Below are positions 15,794 to 23,303 of a stretch of 23,303 nucleotides of DNA, piece after piece. How positions within the stretch are numbered: the first letter of the stretch is position 1; each line of letters begins with the position of its first letter. The notes beneath the pieces are model-generated. The model saw only the letters and a program-made list of their open reading frames with translations. It had not been told where the DNA came from and did not search any database. The DNA is from JANRIC01 sp033765345 (GTDB taxonomy: Bacteria > Bacteroidota > Bacteroidia > Cytophagales > Microscillaceae): the NCBI GenBank assembly GCA_033765345.1, contig JANRIC010000175.1, positions 1-23,303 of the forward strand, given 5' to 3'. The translations under genes were made by a program, and so were the position numbers.

Positions 15794-16384
15794 ATGGAAA
15801 ATTTCGATGTCATTAAGGTACTGGGCTACGGGCTTTCAGGTTTATCATTTTTACTTATTTTTATGACGTTTAGCCTCATAAGAAGTGAGCAAAATCGTCC
15901 CAAACCCCGCAGAGAAATTCTAGGGACAATTCGTATGTTTATGCTTTTGGTGTTGCTCTGTGTGATTGTGGTGGGCATTTTCAGCATTCCGACTTTAAGA
16001 GATAACGACTTACTTAAATCGAATAATGATGCCCTGAGTACCGAAAACCTTAAAGTCACCTCCCAGCTTGGGCTTCAGGAAAGTGCTACTATTTTAGAAG
16101 AAAAATCCGCAGAAATCAGCTCTGATAGTGTGGTGCAGATTGTAGAGCAGCAAGTACAACAATTGGATACACTTTCTCAGACAGTAACCAATGAGCAACA
16201 AAAAACAGATATTGAGAAGCTCAAAGAAAATCTCCACAAAGATATTGAAGCCCTTAAAACCCAAAACAATCGTTTTTCAGGAAGAGATGCCCGAAAATTA
16301 GCCACTTATATGAAAAAGATCAGCAAAGACCTCGACAAAGTAATTGATGTCAATAATCGTAGTAGTGAGCAAACCAATCAATAG
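15794..16384 (+). CDS. Two-TM coiled-coil protein of unknown function
   Basis: I do not recognise this 196-residue protein. Two hydrophobic segments lie at about residues 8-29 and 48-68, with a basic cytoplasmic-type loop between them (NRPKPRRE). The rest (75-190) is hydrophilic and strongly predicted by eye to be coiled coil, with many Gln, Glu and Lys and heptad-like leucines. The topology rule (basic loop inside) puts both the N-terminus and the coiled coil outside the inner membrane. It is 17 bases from the next gene, so it is likely cotranscribed with the methyltransferase. Confidence 0.65.
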   Translation: MENFDVIKVLGYGLSGLSFLLIFMTFSLIRSEQNRPKPRREILGTIRMFMLLVLLCVIVVGIFSIPTLRDNDLLKSNNDALSTENLKVTSQLGLQESATILEEKSAEISSDSVVQIVEQQVQQLDTLSQTVTNEQQKTDIEKLKENLHKDIEALKTQNNRFSGRDARKLATYMKKISKDLDKVIDVNNRSSEQTNQ

Positions 16385-16401
16385 TTTTTTATGCATTTTT
16401 T

Positions 16402-17112
16402 ATGAATCCTGGCAAAATCTACCTGATCCCTAACCTCTTATCGCCTGATAGCCACGCACAGGCAATCCCTCCTTACAACCTAATGATTATACAAAAATTA
16501 CAACATTTTTTTGTGGAAGATGTACGCAATGCCCGTCGTTTTATAAGCAGCCTTAAGTTGGGTATTTCTATAGACTCATTACAGTTTTATCTATTAAATA
16601 AAGATACAGGCATCCTCGAGATAAATGCGATGCTCAATCCGGTGATTACAGGTCAGGATGCTGGAGTAATTTCGGAAGCAGGATGCCCCGGAATTGCTGA
16701 TCCGGGGAGTGTGTTGGTAGCTCAGGCATATACGCACCATATACAGGTATGCCCTTTGGTGGGTCCTTCCTCTATTTTGCTGGCTTTAATGGCTTCGGGG
16801 ATGAACGGGCAATCATTTGTTTTCCACGGATATTTGCCTATTCAGGCTCAAGAGCGTAAAACTAAGATTCAGGATTTAGAAAAGAAGGCTGAAAAGTTGC
16901 AGCAGACGCAAATTTTTATAGAAACTCCTTATCGCAACAATCAAATGCTGGGTACACTGCTGGAAACCTGTAAAGAGCATACCCAATTGTGTATTGCCGC
17001 CAATATACAGGCTGTAGATGAGTTTATTCAAACCAAAAAAATAGGTCTCTGGAAGAAGCAGATACCGGATTTGCATAAAAAACCTGCAATTTTTCTGCTG
17101 CAGGTTGTTTGA
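16402..17112 (+). CDS. Short RsmI-like SAM-dependent methyltransferase (tetrapyrrole methylase fold)
   Basis: The 236-residue protein matches the RsmI branch of the tetrapyrrole methylases. It has GKIYLIPNLL (4-13), where RsmI has GTLYVVATPIGNL; HFFVEDVRNARRFIS (35-49), matching the AEDTR region; DAGVISEAGCPGIADPG (86-102); VGPSSILLALMASG (120-133); and IFIETPYRN (about 169-177). RsmI 2'-O-methylates C1402 of 16S rRNA and is about 285 residues. This copy is shorter and lacks the C-terminal extension, so it is probably the paralogue common in Bacteroidota with an unproven substrate. It follows the coiled-coil gene by 17 bases. Its 3' end contains a bidirectional terminator. Confidence 0.8.
   Translation: MNPGKIYLIPNLLSPDSHAQAIPPYNLMIIQKLQHFFVEDVRNARRFISSLKLGISIDSLQFYLLNKDTGILEINAMLNPVITGQDAGVISEAGCPGIADPGSVLVAQAYTHHIQVCPLVGPSSILLALMASGMNGQSFVFHGYLPIQAQERKTKIQDLEKKAEKLQQTQIFIETPYRNNQMLGTLLETCKEHTQLCIAANIQAVDEFIQTKKIGLWKKQIPDLHKKPAIFLLQVV
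17077..17106. terminator. Bidirectional terminator inside the 3' end of the methyltransferase gene
   Basis: AACCTGCA (17081-17088) and TGCAGGTT (17099-17106) form a perfect 8-base stem with a 10-base loop. On the minus strand it is followed by six T (complement of 17077-17082), a good terminator for the SiaB/SiaC transcript. On the plus strand a looser T-rich stretch follows the methyltransferase stop. The two mRNAs would therefore overlap at their 3' ends. Confidence 0.7.
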
Positions 17113-17141
17113 CTTTGTTTTTCAAAAAGCTTTAGGGTAAA

Positions 17142-17546
17142 TCAATCGGATATTTCTTCCTCCTCTTCCTGGTCGATCTCAATCATGTCAATGGGTAGTT
17201 TGACGATTTGTTTGAGGTCTTCTCCGGTCTGCAACATATCTTCATCGTCGGCATCATAATACCATTTCACCTCGGCTTTGTGTTCTGTCAGGAAGAGTTT
17301 CTCGAGCTTTTTGAGAATACCCAGAATGTACATCGAGGAGCTGGTATTAAAATAATCCAACTTAAAAGTCAAAACGGTTAGTTCTTGAGGATTGGCCGAA
17401 TAGTTGTCTAGCCAGGATAAAAGAGGTTCATAAAATTGGTACGAATTCTCCGGAATAGAGCGACCACTAATCTCTAGCATTCCGGTGCTGGCATCAAATT
17501 TAACGTCCGGAGTTTTAGATGTACCGCTTATTTCAATATTATCCAT
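17142..17546 (-). CDS. SiaC-family (DUF1987) regulatory phosphoprotein
   Basis: The 134-residue protein has the features of SiaC: an N-terminal beta pair (GMLEISGRSIPENSYQFYEP, residues 22-41) and the motif LDYFNTSSS (63-71). The phosphorylatable threonine is T68, the same number as the Thr68 modified by the SiaB kinase in Pseudomonas aeruginosa. It ends in an acidic tail (IDQEEEEEISD). In Pseudomonas, unphosphorylated SiaC activates the diguanylate cyclase SiaD and so controls aggregation. Here the SiaB-like kinase gene is 51 bases upstream, but no SiaA phosphatase or SiaD cyclase is in the window. A partner switch acting on another target is likely. Confidence 0.88.
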   Translation of the reverse strand: MDNIEISGTSKTPDVKFDASTGMLEISGRSIPENSYQFYEPLLSWLDNYSANPQELTVLTFKLDYFNTSSSMYILGILKKLEKLFLTEHKAEVKWYYDADDEDMLQTGEDLKQIVKLPIDMIEIDQEEEEEISD

Positions 17547-17597
17547 AATGATATAAATAAATTATGTTACCTGAAATACAATAATATCAATTTACGC

Positions 17598-18158
17598 TTA
17601 GATTTTGATTAATGAAGTAAATAACCAATAATTTTCATCAATTTCTTTAAAATCGAAAGAAACCTGATGTTTGGATCTTCGAATAATATCAACCAGACCC
17701 AGACCTGCCCCCCCTTCTTTGGGAAGTTCATCCTTATTTAAGTTTTTGATATAGTATACTCTTAATTCTTCGTCACTCAGTGTACAAAGGTGCTTGGTTT
17801 TTTCTTTTAGTAGTTTGACCTTATCAAAGGCGACATAATTTCCAGTAAAAATTATAAAATTCCCTTCTTCTTTCATCAAAATTAGGAAGGGAGATTCTAT
17901 GAGATATTCGTAATTTTTTTCGGGTTGGTATTTACGGGTGTAATTAAAGCTGTTTTGAAGGCATTCTACCAAAATATTGATTACTTTTTTTTTGATACGG
18001 GTACGGGTTTTGTATTTATCCAGACGTTTGTCAACTAACTGAATAATGCCATCAATCAGATCACCGTCTAGTGATCCGCGATGACTAAGGATCACATTCT
18101 CGCTTTTGATAAAATCATAATACTTCTCTACATCGAGCATATATGTTGAGCTATTCAT
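17598..18158 (-). CDS. SiaB-family protein kinase (GHKL ATPase fold)
   Basis: The 186-residue protein is the likely kinase for the SiaC-like protein downstream. It shows a GHKL-type ATP site: an N-box-like ILVECLQNSFNYT with E65 and N69, and a glycine loop GGAGLGL at about 149-155, followed by VDIIRRS. The opening ENVILSHRGSLDGDLIDGII matches the SiaB/DUF6272 family. A TTG at 18179 would add seven residues; I prefer the ATG at 18156-18158. A promoter match lies about 90 bases upstream. The transcript should run SiaB then SiaC and stop at the terminator near 17080. Confidence 0.85.
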   Translation of the reverse strand: MNSSTYMLDVEKYYDFIKSENVILSHRGSLDGDLIDGIIQLVDKRLDKYKTRTRIKKKVINILVECLQNSFNYTRKYQPEKNYEYLIESPFLILMKEEGNFIIFTGNYVAFDKVKLLKEKTKHLCTLSDEELRVYYIKNLNKDELPKEGGAGLGLVDIIRRSKHQVSFDFKEIDENYWLFTSLIKI

Positions 18159-18249
18159 TCGGAAAAGAGGGATATTCAACCAATATCGTATGGTATTTAC
18201 GAGGTTAATTTCCTAAGTATGCCAAAAGATTTTTTGAACCAACCCTTAT

Positions 18250-18281
18250 CAAATATAAATAATAATTCTAATTGTAACAAT
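18250..18281 (-). promoter_or_regulatory. Promoter of the SiaB/SiaC operon
   Basis: Read on the minus strand, ATTG (complement of 18278-18281), 20 bases, then TATATTTG (complement of 18250-18257) fit the Bacteroidota -33/-7 pattern with one mismatch. The leader to the ATG would be about 85 bases. Confidence 0.55.
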
Positions 18282-18367
18282 ACTTGGCTGCTATATCACT
18301 TGTAATATTATACAAACAAAAGAATTAAAAATAATGCCAAACTTCTTAAATTTTAGAGGCTATGCAT

Positions 18368-19090
18368 TTACCAACCGCTAGCCAAAACATCAGCAATGTG
18401 CATAATTTGTAATTTTTTTCTGTTTTTTCGAATATATCCATCAAGATGCATCAAGCATGTAGCATCTGTGGAAATGAGATAATCAGCTTGTGTGGCCGTG
18501 GCACAATCTATTTTCTGCTCTGCCAGAGCGACCGAAAGTTCCGAAAATTTTCCGGGCAATCCTCCTCCAAACCCGCAACAGTTTTCTGACTCGCGCATAT
18601 CTATCAAACTAAGCCCTTTTACGTGCTGAAGTAGCAGACGGGGAGCTTCATAAATACCACAAGCCCTCAGCGCTAGGCAGGAATCGTGAAAAGTCGCCAA
18701 TCCATCCAGGGCTGCTCCTTCTATTTGCTGTGTTTCTAATACATCTGTGACAAATTCACTCAATTCAAAAGTTCTTTTCTGTAGTTGATAACAAAGCTCC
18801 GAGGCTTGTTTCTCGAGAAGCCGATCATATACATTACGAATCATGTGAACACAATACGCTGAGGGAGCTACTAAAAAACCTGAACTTTCGGCAAAATCTT
18901 TTACAAATTTTGCGGCCACTTGCTCTGTCTCCAAAGAATACCCAGATTGATATGCTGGTAATCCACAACAGGTTTGTTTGGGGTTGTAGTTTACCTGACA
19001 GCCCAATTTCTCTAATATTTTGACCGTATTCATCCCGGTTTGAGGGAAAAAACGATCTATATAACAAGGAATAAACAGTTCTACGGTCAT
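18368..19090 (-). CDS. lutA: (Fe-S)-binding CCG-domain protein, LutA/YkgE family
   Basis: The 240-residue protein has two cysteine-rich CCG domains. Domain one has C9, C41-C42 (QTCCGLPAYQSG) and C80 (PSAYC). Domain two has C138, C171-C172 (ENCCGFGGG) and C212 (DATCLMHLDG). All ligands of the C-x31-CC-x37-C pattern are kept, so it should bind iron-sulfur clusters of the heterodisulfide-reductase type. The length matches LutA, the electron-transfer subunit of the LutABC L-lactate oxidation complex. LutB and LutC are not in this window, so the symbol rests on the family only and the role in lactate oxidation is unproven. It lies on the same strand as the HMG-CoA-lyase-like gene 130 bases upstream. 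Confidence 0.8.
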   Translation of the reverse strand: MTVELFIPCYIDRFFPQTGMNTVKILEKLGCQVNYNPKQTCCGLPAYQSGYSLETEQVAAKFVKDFAESSGFLVAPSAYCVHMIRNVYDRLLEKQASELCYQLQKRTFELSEFVTDVLETQQIEGAALDGLATFHDSCLALRACGIYEAPRLLLQHVKGLSLIDMRESENCCGFGGGLPGKFSELSVALAEQKIDCATATQADYLISTDATCLMHLDGYIRKNRKKLQIMHIADVLASGW

Positions 19091-19220
19091 TATTTAAGCC
19101 AATATCCTTGCAAGGAGGAAAGTCCAATTAACATTTAATACTTTGTAAGTGACCAAAAATAAGGTAATTTTTTTGATAATTTATAAATCCTAGAATAAGG
19201 GTTAAAAATTCATGCAAATT

Positions 19221-20084
19221 TCACCTCATGGCTTCATGAAAAAAAACCTGCGTCGCTTCAAGCCTTGCTTTTTCAAAGGCTTCCTTATTTATGCTTAGTT
19301 TGGCCTGAATCTGATCCAAATAAGTAATAATTTGCTCTGTAGGCATATTTCCTACCAGATCATCCTGTGCCATTGGGCAACCACCGAAGCCCAATAAAGC
19401 TCCTTCAAAACGTCGACAACCAGCTTGGTATGCAGCTTCCATTTTTGTCAAAACCTGTTGGGGTGTAGCATGTAAGTGTGCGCTAAATTCAACCTCCGGA
19501 AAACGTGGTATCAAAGTCCGAAACAATTGATCAATATTTTCGGGTGTAGAAGAGCCAATGGTATCTGCCAGAGAAATATACCTAATCCCTAAATCTCTCA
19601 GTTTTTGGGCAAACTCTTCGGCAATTTCTGGATTATGAGGATCCTGGTAGGGATTTCCAAAAGCCATAGATAAGTAGACAAAAAGAGTCTTACCTCCTTG
19701 CACACATAGATTCTGCATTTCTTCTAGCAATTTCCAGGATTCTGCGATGGTCTTGCGGGTATTTCTGAGCTGAAAAGTTTCTGAAATAGAGAGCGGATAC
19801 CCTAGAAAATAAATTTCTTTAAAACCCAAGGCTGTCTCGGCACCCCGACGATTGGCAACAATAGCCAGGAGTTTAGTGGAGTTTACACCCAAGTCGAGTC
19901 GTGCCAATACTTCGGCAGTATCACGCATTTGCGGAATGACTTGCGGGGACACAAAACTCCCGAAATCAAGTGTATCAAAACCAACTTTGAGCAGTTGGTT
20001 CAGATATGTTGCCTTGACTTCTGTTGGGATAAAATGACTAAGCCCTTGCATGGCATCTCGAGGGCATTCTACAATTTTGATCAT
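19221..20084 (-). CDS. Hydroxymethylglutaryl-CoA lyase-like enzyme
   Basis: The 287-residue protein has the HMGL TIM-barrel. Residues R9 and D10 in ECPRDAMQG match the catalytic Arg-Asp of HMG-CoA lyase. H203 and H205 in SAHLHATP match the metal-binding H-x-H, and C236 in GFGGCPMAQ matches the active-site cysteine loop. These would cleave HMG-CoA to acetoacetate and acetyl-CoA in leucine breakdown. The loops differ from textbook enzymes: PRDAMQG for PRDGLQN, and no Asp after the second His. A variant substrate is possible. It sits between metF and the LutA-like gene on the same strand. Confidence 0.8.
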   Translation of the reverse strand: MIKIVECPRDAMQGLSHFIPTEVKATYLNQLLKVGFDTLDFGSFVSPQVIPQMRDTAEVLARLDLGVNSTKLLAIVANRRGAETALGFKEIYFLGYPLSISETFQLRNTRKTIAESWKLLEEMQNLCVQGGKTLFVYLSMAFGNPYQDPHNPEIAEEFAQKLRDLGIRYISLADTIGSSTPENIDQLFRTLIPRFPEVEFSAHLHATPQQVLTKMEAAYQAGCRRFEGALLGFGGCPMAQDDLVGNMPTEQIITYLDQIQAKLSINKEAFEKARLEATQVFFHEAMR

Positions 20085-20166
20085 AACACTGCCTAAACTA
20101 TGATTGAATAATTTTTAGGGTTATATGGAGTACATCAGACACTTAAATCTGTATGCATTCTTCTAA

Positions 20167-21120
20167 CTAAAACAATTCCCCCGCAATATTCTTAACCGCC
20201 GTAGAACGACTCATTGAGTAATAATGCAAACACGGTACGCCGAAAGCGATCAATTCTTTGGATTGTTTAATTCCCCACTCGATGCCTACTTCGGTTGCTT
20301 GTTTGTCGTCTTTGCACTTTTCTACTTCATTAACCAATTCTTCGGGAAGATCAATATGGAAGATACTAGGCAGGATCGTGAGTTGTTTTTTAGAAGTTAT
20401 GGGTTTAAGACCTGGTATAATAGGTACCTGAATGCCTATAGCCCTGCATCGCTCCACAAACTCAAAGTATTTTGTATTGTTAAAAAACATCTGCGTAACG
20501 ATATACGCTGCCCCTGCATCTACTTTCTTTTTGAGATAATATAAATCCTTTTCAAAATTGGGGGCTTCAAAATGCTTTTCAGGGTAACCTGCCACACCAA
20601 TACAAAAGTCAGTTGCATTAGACTCTTTTAGCTCTTCATTGAGGTATATGCCTTTGTTGAGCTTCATCACTTGGCACAGTAAATCCAGCGCGTAATGATG
20701 GCCGTCGGCCTCGGGTACAAATCGTCCTTCACTCTTGATAGGGTCTCCACGCAGCACAAGTACATTGTCAATGCCCAGAAAATCGAGGTCTATCAAAGCA
20801 TTCTCGGTTTCTTCCTGAGTAAAACCGCCACAGATCAGATGAGGAACCGCATCTATCTTGAATCGGTTCATCACGGCTGCACATATCCCCACAGTACCGG
20901 GGCGTTTGCGTGTGGTGATTCGCTCCAGAAGTCCGTTTCCTTTTTGTTTGTAAATATATTCTTCCCGGTGATAGGTTACATCAATAAAAGCCGGTTTGAG
21001 TTCCATCATGGGTTCTATGGCTTCAAAAAGTTGATGGATACTTTGCCCTTTGAGAGGGGGAAGTATCTCAAAGGAGAAAAGAGCCTTCTTTGAGTTACTG
21101 ATATGTTCGGTAATTTTCAT
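20167..21120 (-). CDS. metF: 5,10-methylenetetrahydrofolate reductase
   Basis: The 317-residue flavoenzyme reduces methylene-THF to 5-methyl-THF, the methyl donor for methionine synthesis. It has SFEILPP with the catalytic E18 (Glu28 in E. coli), FIDVTYH (46-51), GICAAVMNRFK, and LRGDP with D126 (Asp120 in E. coli). VTQMFFNN and IPGLKPITSK follow in the usual order. The length is slightly above that of E. coli MetF (296). No SAM riboswitch is visible in the 134 bases upstream. The next gene on the strand (HMG-CoA-lyase-like) starts 82 bases downstream and may share the transcript, although the pathways are not linked. Confidence 0.95.
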   Translation of the reverse strand: MKITEHISNSKKALFSFEILPPLKGQSIHQLFEAIEPMMELKPAFIDVTYHREEYIYKQKGNGLLERITTRKRPGTVGICAAVMNRFKIDAVPHLICGGFTQEETENALIDLDFLGIDNVLVLRGDPIKSEGRFVPEADGHHYALDLLCQVMKLNKGIYLNEELKESNATDFCIGVAGYPEKHFEAPNFEKDLYYLKKKVDAGAAYIVTQMFFNNTKYFEFVERCRAIGIQVPIIPGLKPITSKKQLTILPSIFHIDLPEELVNEVEKCKDDKQATEVGIEWGIKQSKELIAFGVPCLHYYSMSRSTAVKNIAGELF

Positions 21121-21254
21121 TTTTAATTTAAATCAATTTCATTGAATTGATAAACAAATTGTAGATTATTTATTCCTGCAAATTACGGAAAAAATCATGA
21201 TGATTGGAAAAATATATCTTTTTGATCGTGTATCAAGCAGGTGTTTTGTTAAGA

Positions 21255-22880
21255 TTATAAAGCAAAAAAATAGGTCTCTTGCCCTATGACAAATCGATAG
21301 TGCATCACACTAGGCCAAAGTGGTGAAGCCAGGCCTTTTTTCCAGGCATTCAAAGTATGGCTGAGTTCTTTTACTATTTGAGGATATTGGTTTGCCAGGT
21401 TTTTTTGCTCAATTTTATCCTGCACAACATCATAGAGTAAAACGGTTTGATCCCTGTGGTTGAGGATAAGCTTCCATTGATTCTTGCGAATGGCTTCATT
21501 ATAGCCTGATTTCCAATACAATGCCTGATGCGGTGCGCCTGTTTTATTGCCAGTCAGATAAGGGATCAGGTTGATACCGTCATAAATCCGATCTTGGGGT
21601 AATTCGCTGGAAGAAACCTCCACGGCAGTAGCAAAAAAATCAAGCACACTCACAGGATGCTCGAATACAGTACCTTGTGGAATCACTCCCTTCCACTGCA
21701 TCATAAAAGGGACATTGATGCCTCCTTCAAAATTGGCAAATTTTCCACCTTTGAGCGGGGCATTGTCAGTAGCTCCGGTATACACTGCGCCCCCATTGTC
21801 ACTGGCAAAACAAATCAGGGTGTTTTCCTCGATCCCAAGCTCTCTGACTTTATCCAGAATTTGCCCCACGGCATCATCCAAAGCAGCAATCATGGCATAA
21901 TAAATCCGTTTGGCTTTGTCTTCTACGTGAGCAAAACGATCATAATATTCCTGAGGCGCCTGAAACGGCGTGTGAGGCGCATTAAAAGGTACATACAGAA
22001 AAAAAGGCATGTCACAATTTTGCTCTAGAAATTGATTTGCCTCTCTGGCAATACCAAAAGAAAGATACTCTTTTTCCGCCACCACCTCATGATTGCGACG
22101 AATAGCGCAAGGCCCTTTTCGCCCTTGATCCCAGATATAATCATCCGTGAATTCGTTCAGGCGTTGGTTGACAATCCCAGAGGCATCCAGAGGCGAATAG
22201 AGTGAAAAAGCCTCGTAAAATCCATATTGCTCGTCAAAGCCTCGTTGATTGGGTAAAAACTCCATCTGCTCACCCAAATGCCATTTACCCATAATTGCGG
22301 TTCGATAATGGTTTTTTTTGAGTATCTCCGCCAACGTAATTTCCGAAGGGGGAAGCCCTTGTTTGTTGATGTCTTTTTGCTTGGGTACAGACATTTGCTC
22401 GCTCACTACCCAATCGCCAATATCCATCAAATACCTGAATGTATAATATTCTAGGCGATTGTGTGGATAGCGACGTTGAGGCTGTACCTCATAACCAAAT
22501 CTTTGCTGATAGCGACCAGTCAACATTCCGGCTCTCGAGGGGCTACAAATAGGAGATGTCACATACCCTTCAGTAAAGACGGCTCCCCGAAAGCCCAACG
22601 AATCTAAGTGAGGTGTTTTGACATGCGGACTGCCATAAAGTGAAATATCGGTTTTGCCCAAATCATCCGCCGTAATGATAATGATATTCGGACGTTTTTT
22701 TTCATCAAAAGAAGCAGGGACAACAGTATTTAAAAAGTCTTTTTTGAATCGGATTTTAGCCTGATCATACCGGATAGCAAACTTTTCACTAGAAAGCGGC
22801 CAAAGTAAATAAATCAGTAAAATGCCTAAAAACACGAAGGTAGATGCTAAAATTTTAAACCTAAGAGAAAAAAAATGCAT
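21255..22880 (-). CDS. Membrane-anchored type I sulfatase
   Basis: The 541-residue protein is an S1-type sulfatase. Its maturation motif CSPSR starts at C112, which a formylglycine-generating enzyme would convert to the catalytic formylglycine. The metal and substrate residues are in place: D72-D73 in TADDLG, K199 and H201 in GKWHLG, H303 in APHTP, D361-N362 in FASDNGG, and K380 in LKGGK. An N-terminal hydrophobic segment (10-28) without a clear cleavage site suggests an inner-membrane anchor with the enzyme in the periplasm. It would remove sulfate esters from organic compounds, possibly sugars. No SusC/SusD, glycoside hydrolase or maturase gene is nearby. Confidence 0.92.
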   Translation of the reverse strand: MHFFSLRFKILASTFVFLGILLIYLLWPLSSEKFAIRYDQAKIRFKKDFLNTVVPASFDEKKRPNIIIITADDLGKTDISLYGSPHVKTPHLDSLGFRGAVFTEGYVTSPICSPSRAGMLTGRYQQRFGYEVQPQRRYPHNRLEYYTFRYLMDIGDWVVSEQMSVPKQKDINKQGLPPSEITLAEILKKNHYRTAIMGKWHLGEQMEFLPNQRGFDEQYGFYEAFSLYSPLDASGIVNQRLNEFTDDYIWDQGRKGPCAIRRNHEVVAEKEYLSFGIAREANQFLEQNCDMPFFLYVPFNAPHTPFQAPQEYYDRFAHVEDKAKRIYYAMIAALDDAVGQILDKVRELGIEENTLICFASDNGGAVYTGATDNAPLKGGKFANFEGGINVPFMMQWKGVIPQGTVFEHPVSVLDFFATAVEVSSSELPQDRIYDGINLIPYLTGNKTGAPHQALYWKSGYNEAIRKNQWKLILNHRDQTVLLYDVVQDKIEQKNLANQYPQIVKELSHTLNAWKKGLASPLWPSVMHYRFVIGQETYFFAL

Positions 22881-23303
22881 GGCACTATAGATTTAGTAAT
22901 TCTCTAAATTAAGTACTCTATCCTAAACGATCAAATTTTTTTGAAGAATCGGTATCTGAGCAAATATCTTAGCGATAAAATTGTGTCATTCCTGCCCTAA
23001 GCCGGAAAACTTTTGATGAATGCTTGCAGGATTGTTTTAAAACTTTAGCGGCAGGTTAGGAGTCTAAGATGACCGTGTTTTTTTTGTTAAGTTGATACTG
23101 TTGAGTGTAGATGCTTGTATTAAAATAAAATCTATTTTTTTTAGAATTAAATCAAATAAATAGGATTTATTCTTTAAAAAAAGGAATAAAAAACATTATA
23201 CAAAAAATAAATCAAAAATACCTTGCTTTTTTATGCAGATAATTTTACCTTAGAATGTCTTTTCAAACTGATATAATTTTTAAATGATATGTCCTTTATC
23301 CAA
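22881..23303. other. AT-rich non-coding right end
   Basis: I find no gene in these 423 bases. An AT-rich hairpin, TTTATTCTTT with AAAGGAATAAA (23166-23190), has no following T-run. A promoter-like pair near 23223-23253 suggests that a plus-strand gene begins at 23284 or 23289, of which only five to seven codons are visible. Confidence 0.45.
23223..23253 (+). promoter_or_regulatory. Promoter-like pair pointing out of the window
   Basis: CTTG (23223-23226), 19 bases, TACCTTAG (23246-23253) match the Bacteroidota TTTG / TAnnTTTG pattern with one mismatch in each element. Two ATG codons follow at 23284 and 23289, both open to the edge. Confidence 0.35.

Noticed and set aside
21121..21254. A SAM or other riboswitch upstream of metF
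   Set aside because: The leader is AT-rich and lacks the conserved stems and GC-rich core of known SAM riboswitches.
1..23303. CRISPR arrays, tRNA or rRNA genes
   Set aside because: No regularly spaced direct repeats and no tRNA- or rRNA-like sequence were found on reading the window.

Overview
The window looks like a chromosomal segment of a Bacteroidota bacterium, probably of the Cytophagales type. The basis is moderate to low GC, several intergenic matches to the Bacteroidota promoter (TTTG, about 19 bases, TAnnTTTG), no obvious Shine-Dalgarno sequences, an outer-membrane-factor/adaptor/permease order in the RND operon, a Y_Y_Y-type propeller sensor, and a SiaB/SiaC pair. Species cannot be named from the sequence. 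No rRNA, tRNA or CRISPR array was seen.

Left accessory region (1-2814). The window opens inside an IS66-family transposase gene (minus strand, only the N-terminus present). About 380 bases later comes a tight two-gene unit. The first protein is a membrane-anchored TIR-domain protein with a putative extracytoplasmic beta-trefoil (ricin-like) domain. The second is a patatin-like phospholipase with an intact Ser/Asp dyad. The genes are 18 bases apart, so a TIR signal could activate a membrane-degrading lipase. This is the best candidate here for an undescribed defence or signalling system, because no CD-NTase or known Thoeris partner is visible. A convergent gene encodes an 899-residue propeller/Y_Y_Y sensor with no kinase or output domain.

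Efflux region (5865-12569). A GbsR/MarR-like regulator is followed by a three-gene RND efflux operon (outer-membrane factor, adaptor, HAE1-type permease) closed by a strong terminator. Four copies of one operator, TTAGTTCT-N8-AGAACTAA, lie before the regulator, just after it, and before the efflux genes. The first contains the -33 element of the regulator's own promoter. This predicts one regulon in which the regulator controls itself and the pump. A short, separately terminated transcript with a possible 34-residue ORF and a GC-rich hairpin lies between operators two and three.

Middle (12580-17112). A secreted class-C-type serine hydrolase (minus strand) is followed by an intergenic region rich in inverted repeats. 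Then on the plus strand come a GNAT acetyltransferase, a lipoprotein with a probable NTF2-like domain and an SH3-like tail, a two-TM coiled-coil protein, and a short RsmI-like methyltransferase.

Right part (17142-22880), all on the minus strand: SiaC- and SiaB-type partner-switch proteins, a LutA-like CCG iron-sulfur protein, an HMG-CoA-lyase-like enzyme, metF, and a membrane-anchored type I sulfatase. The last 420 bases are non-coding, with a good promoter match pointing out of the window.
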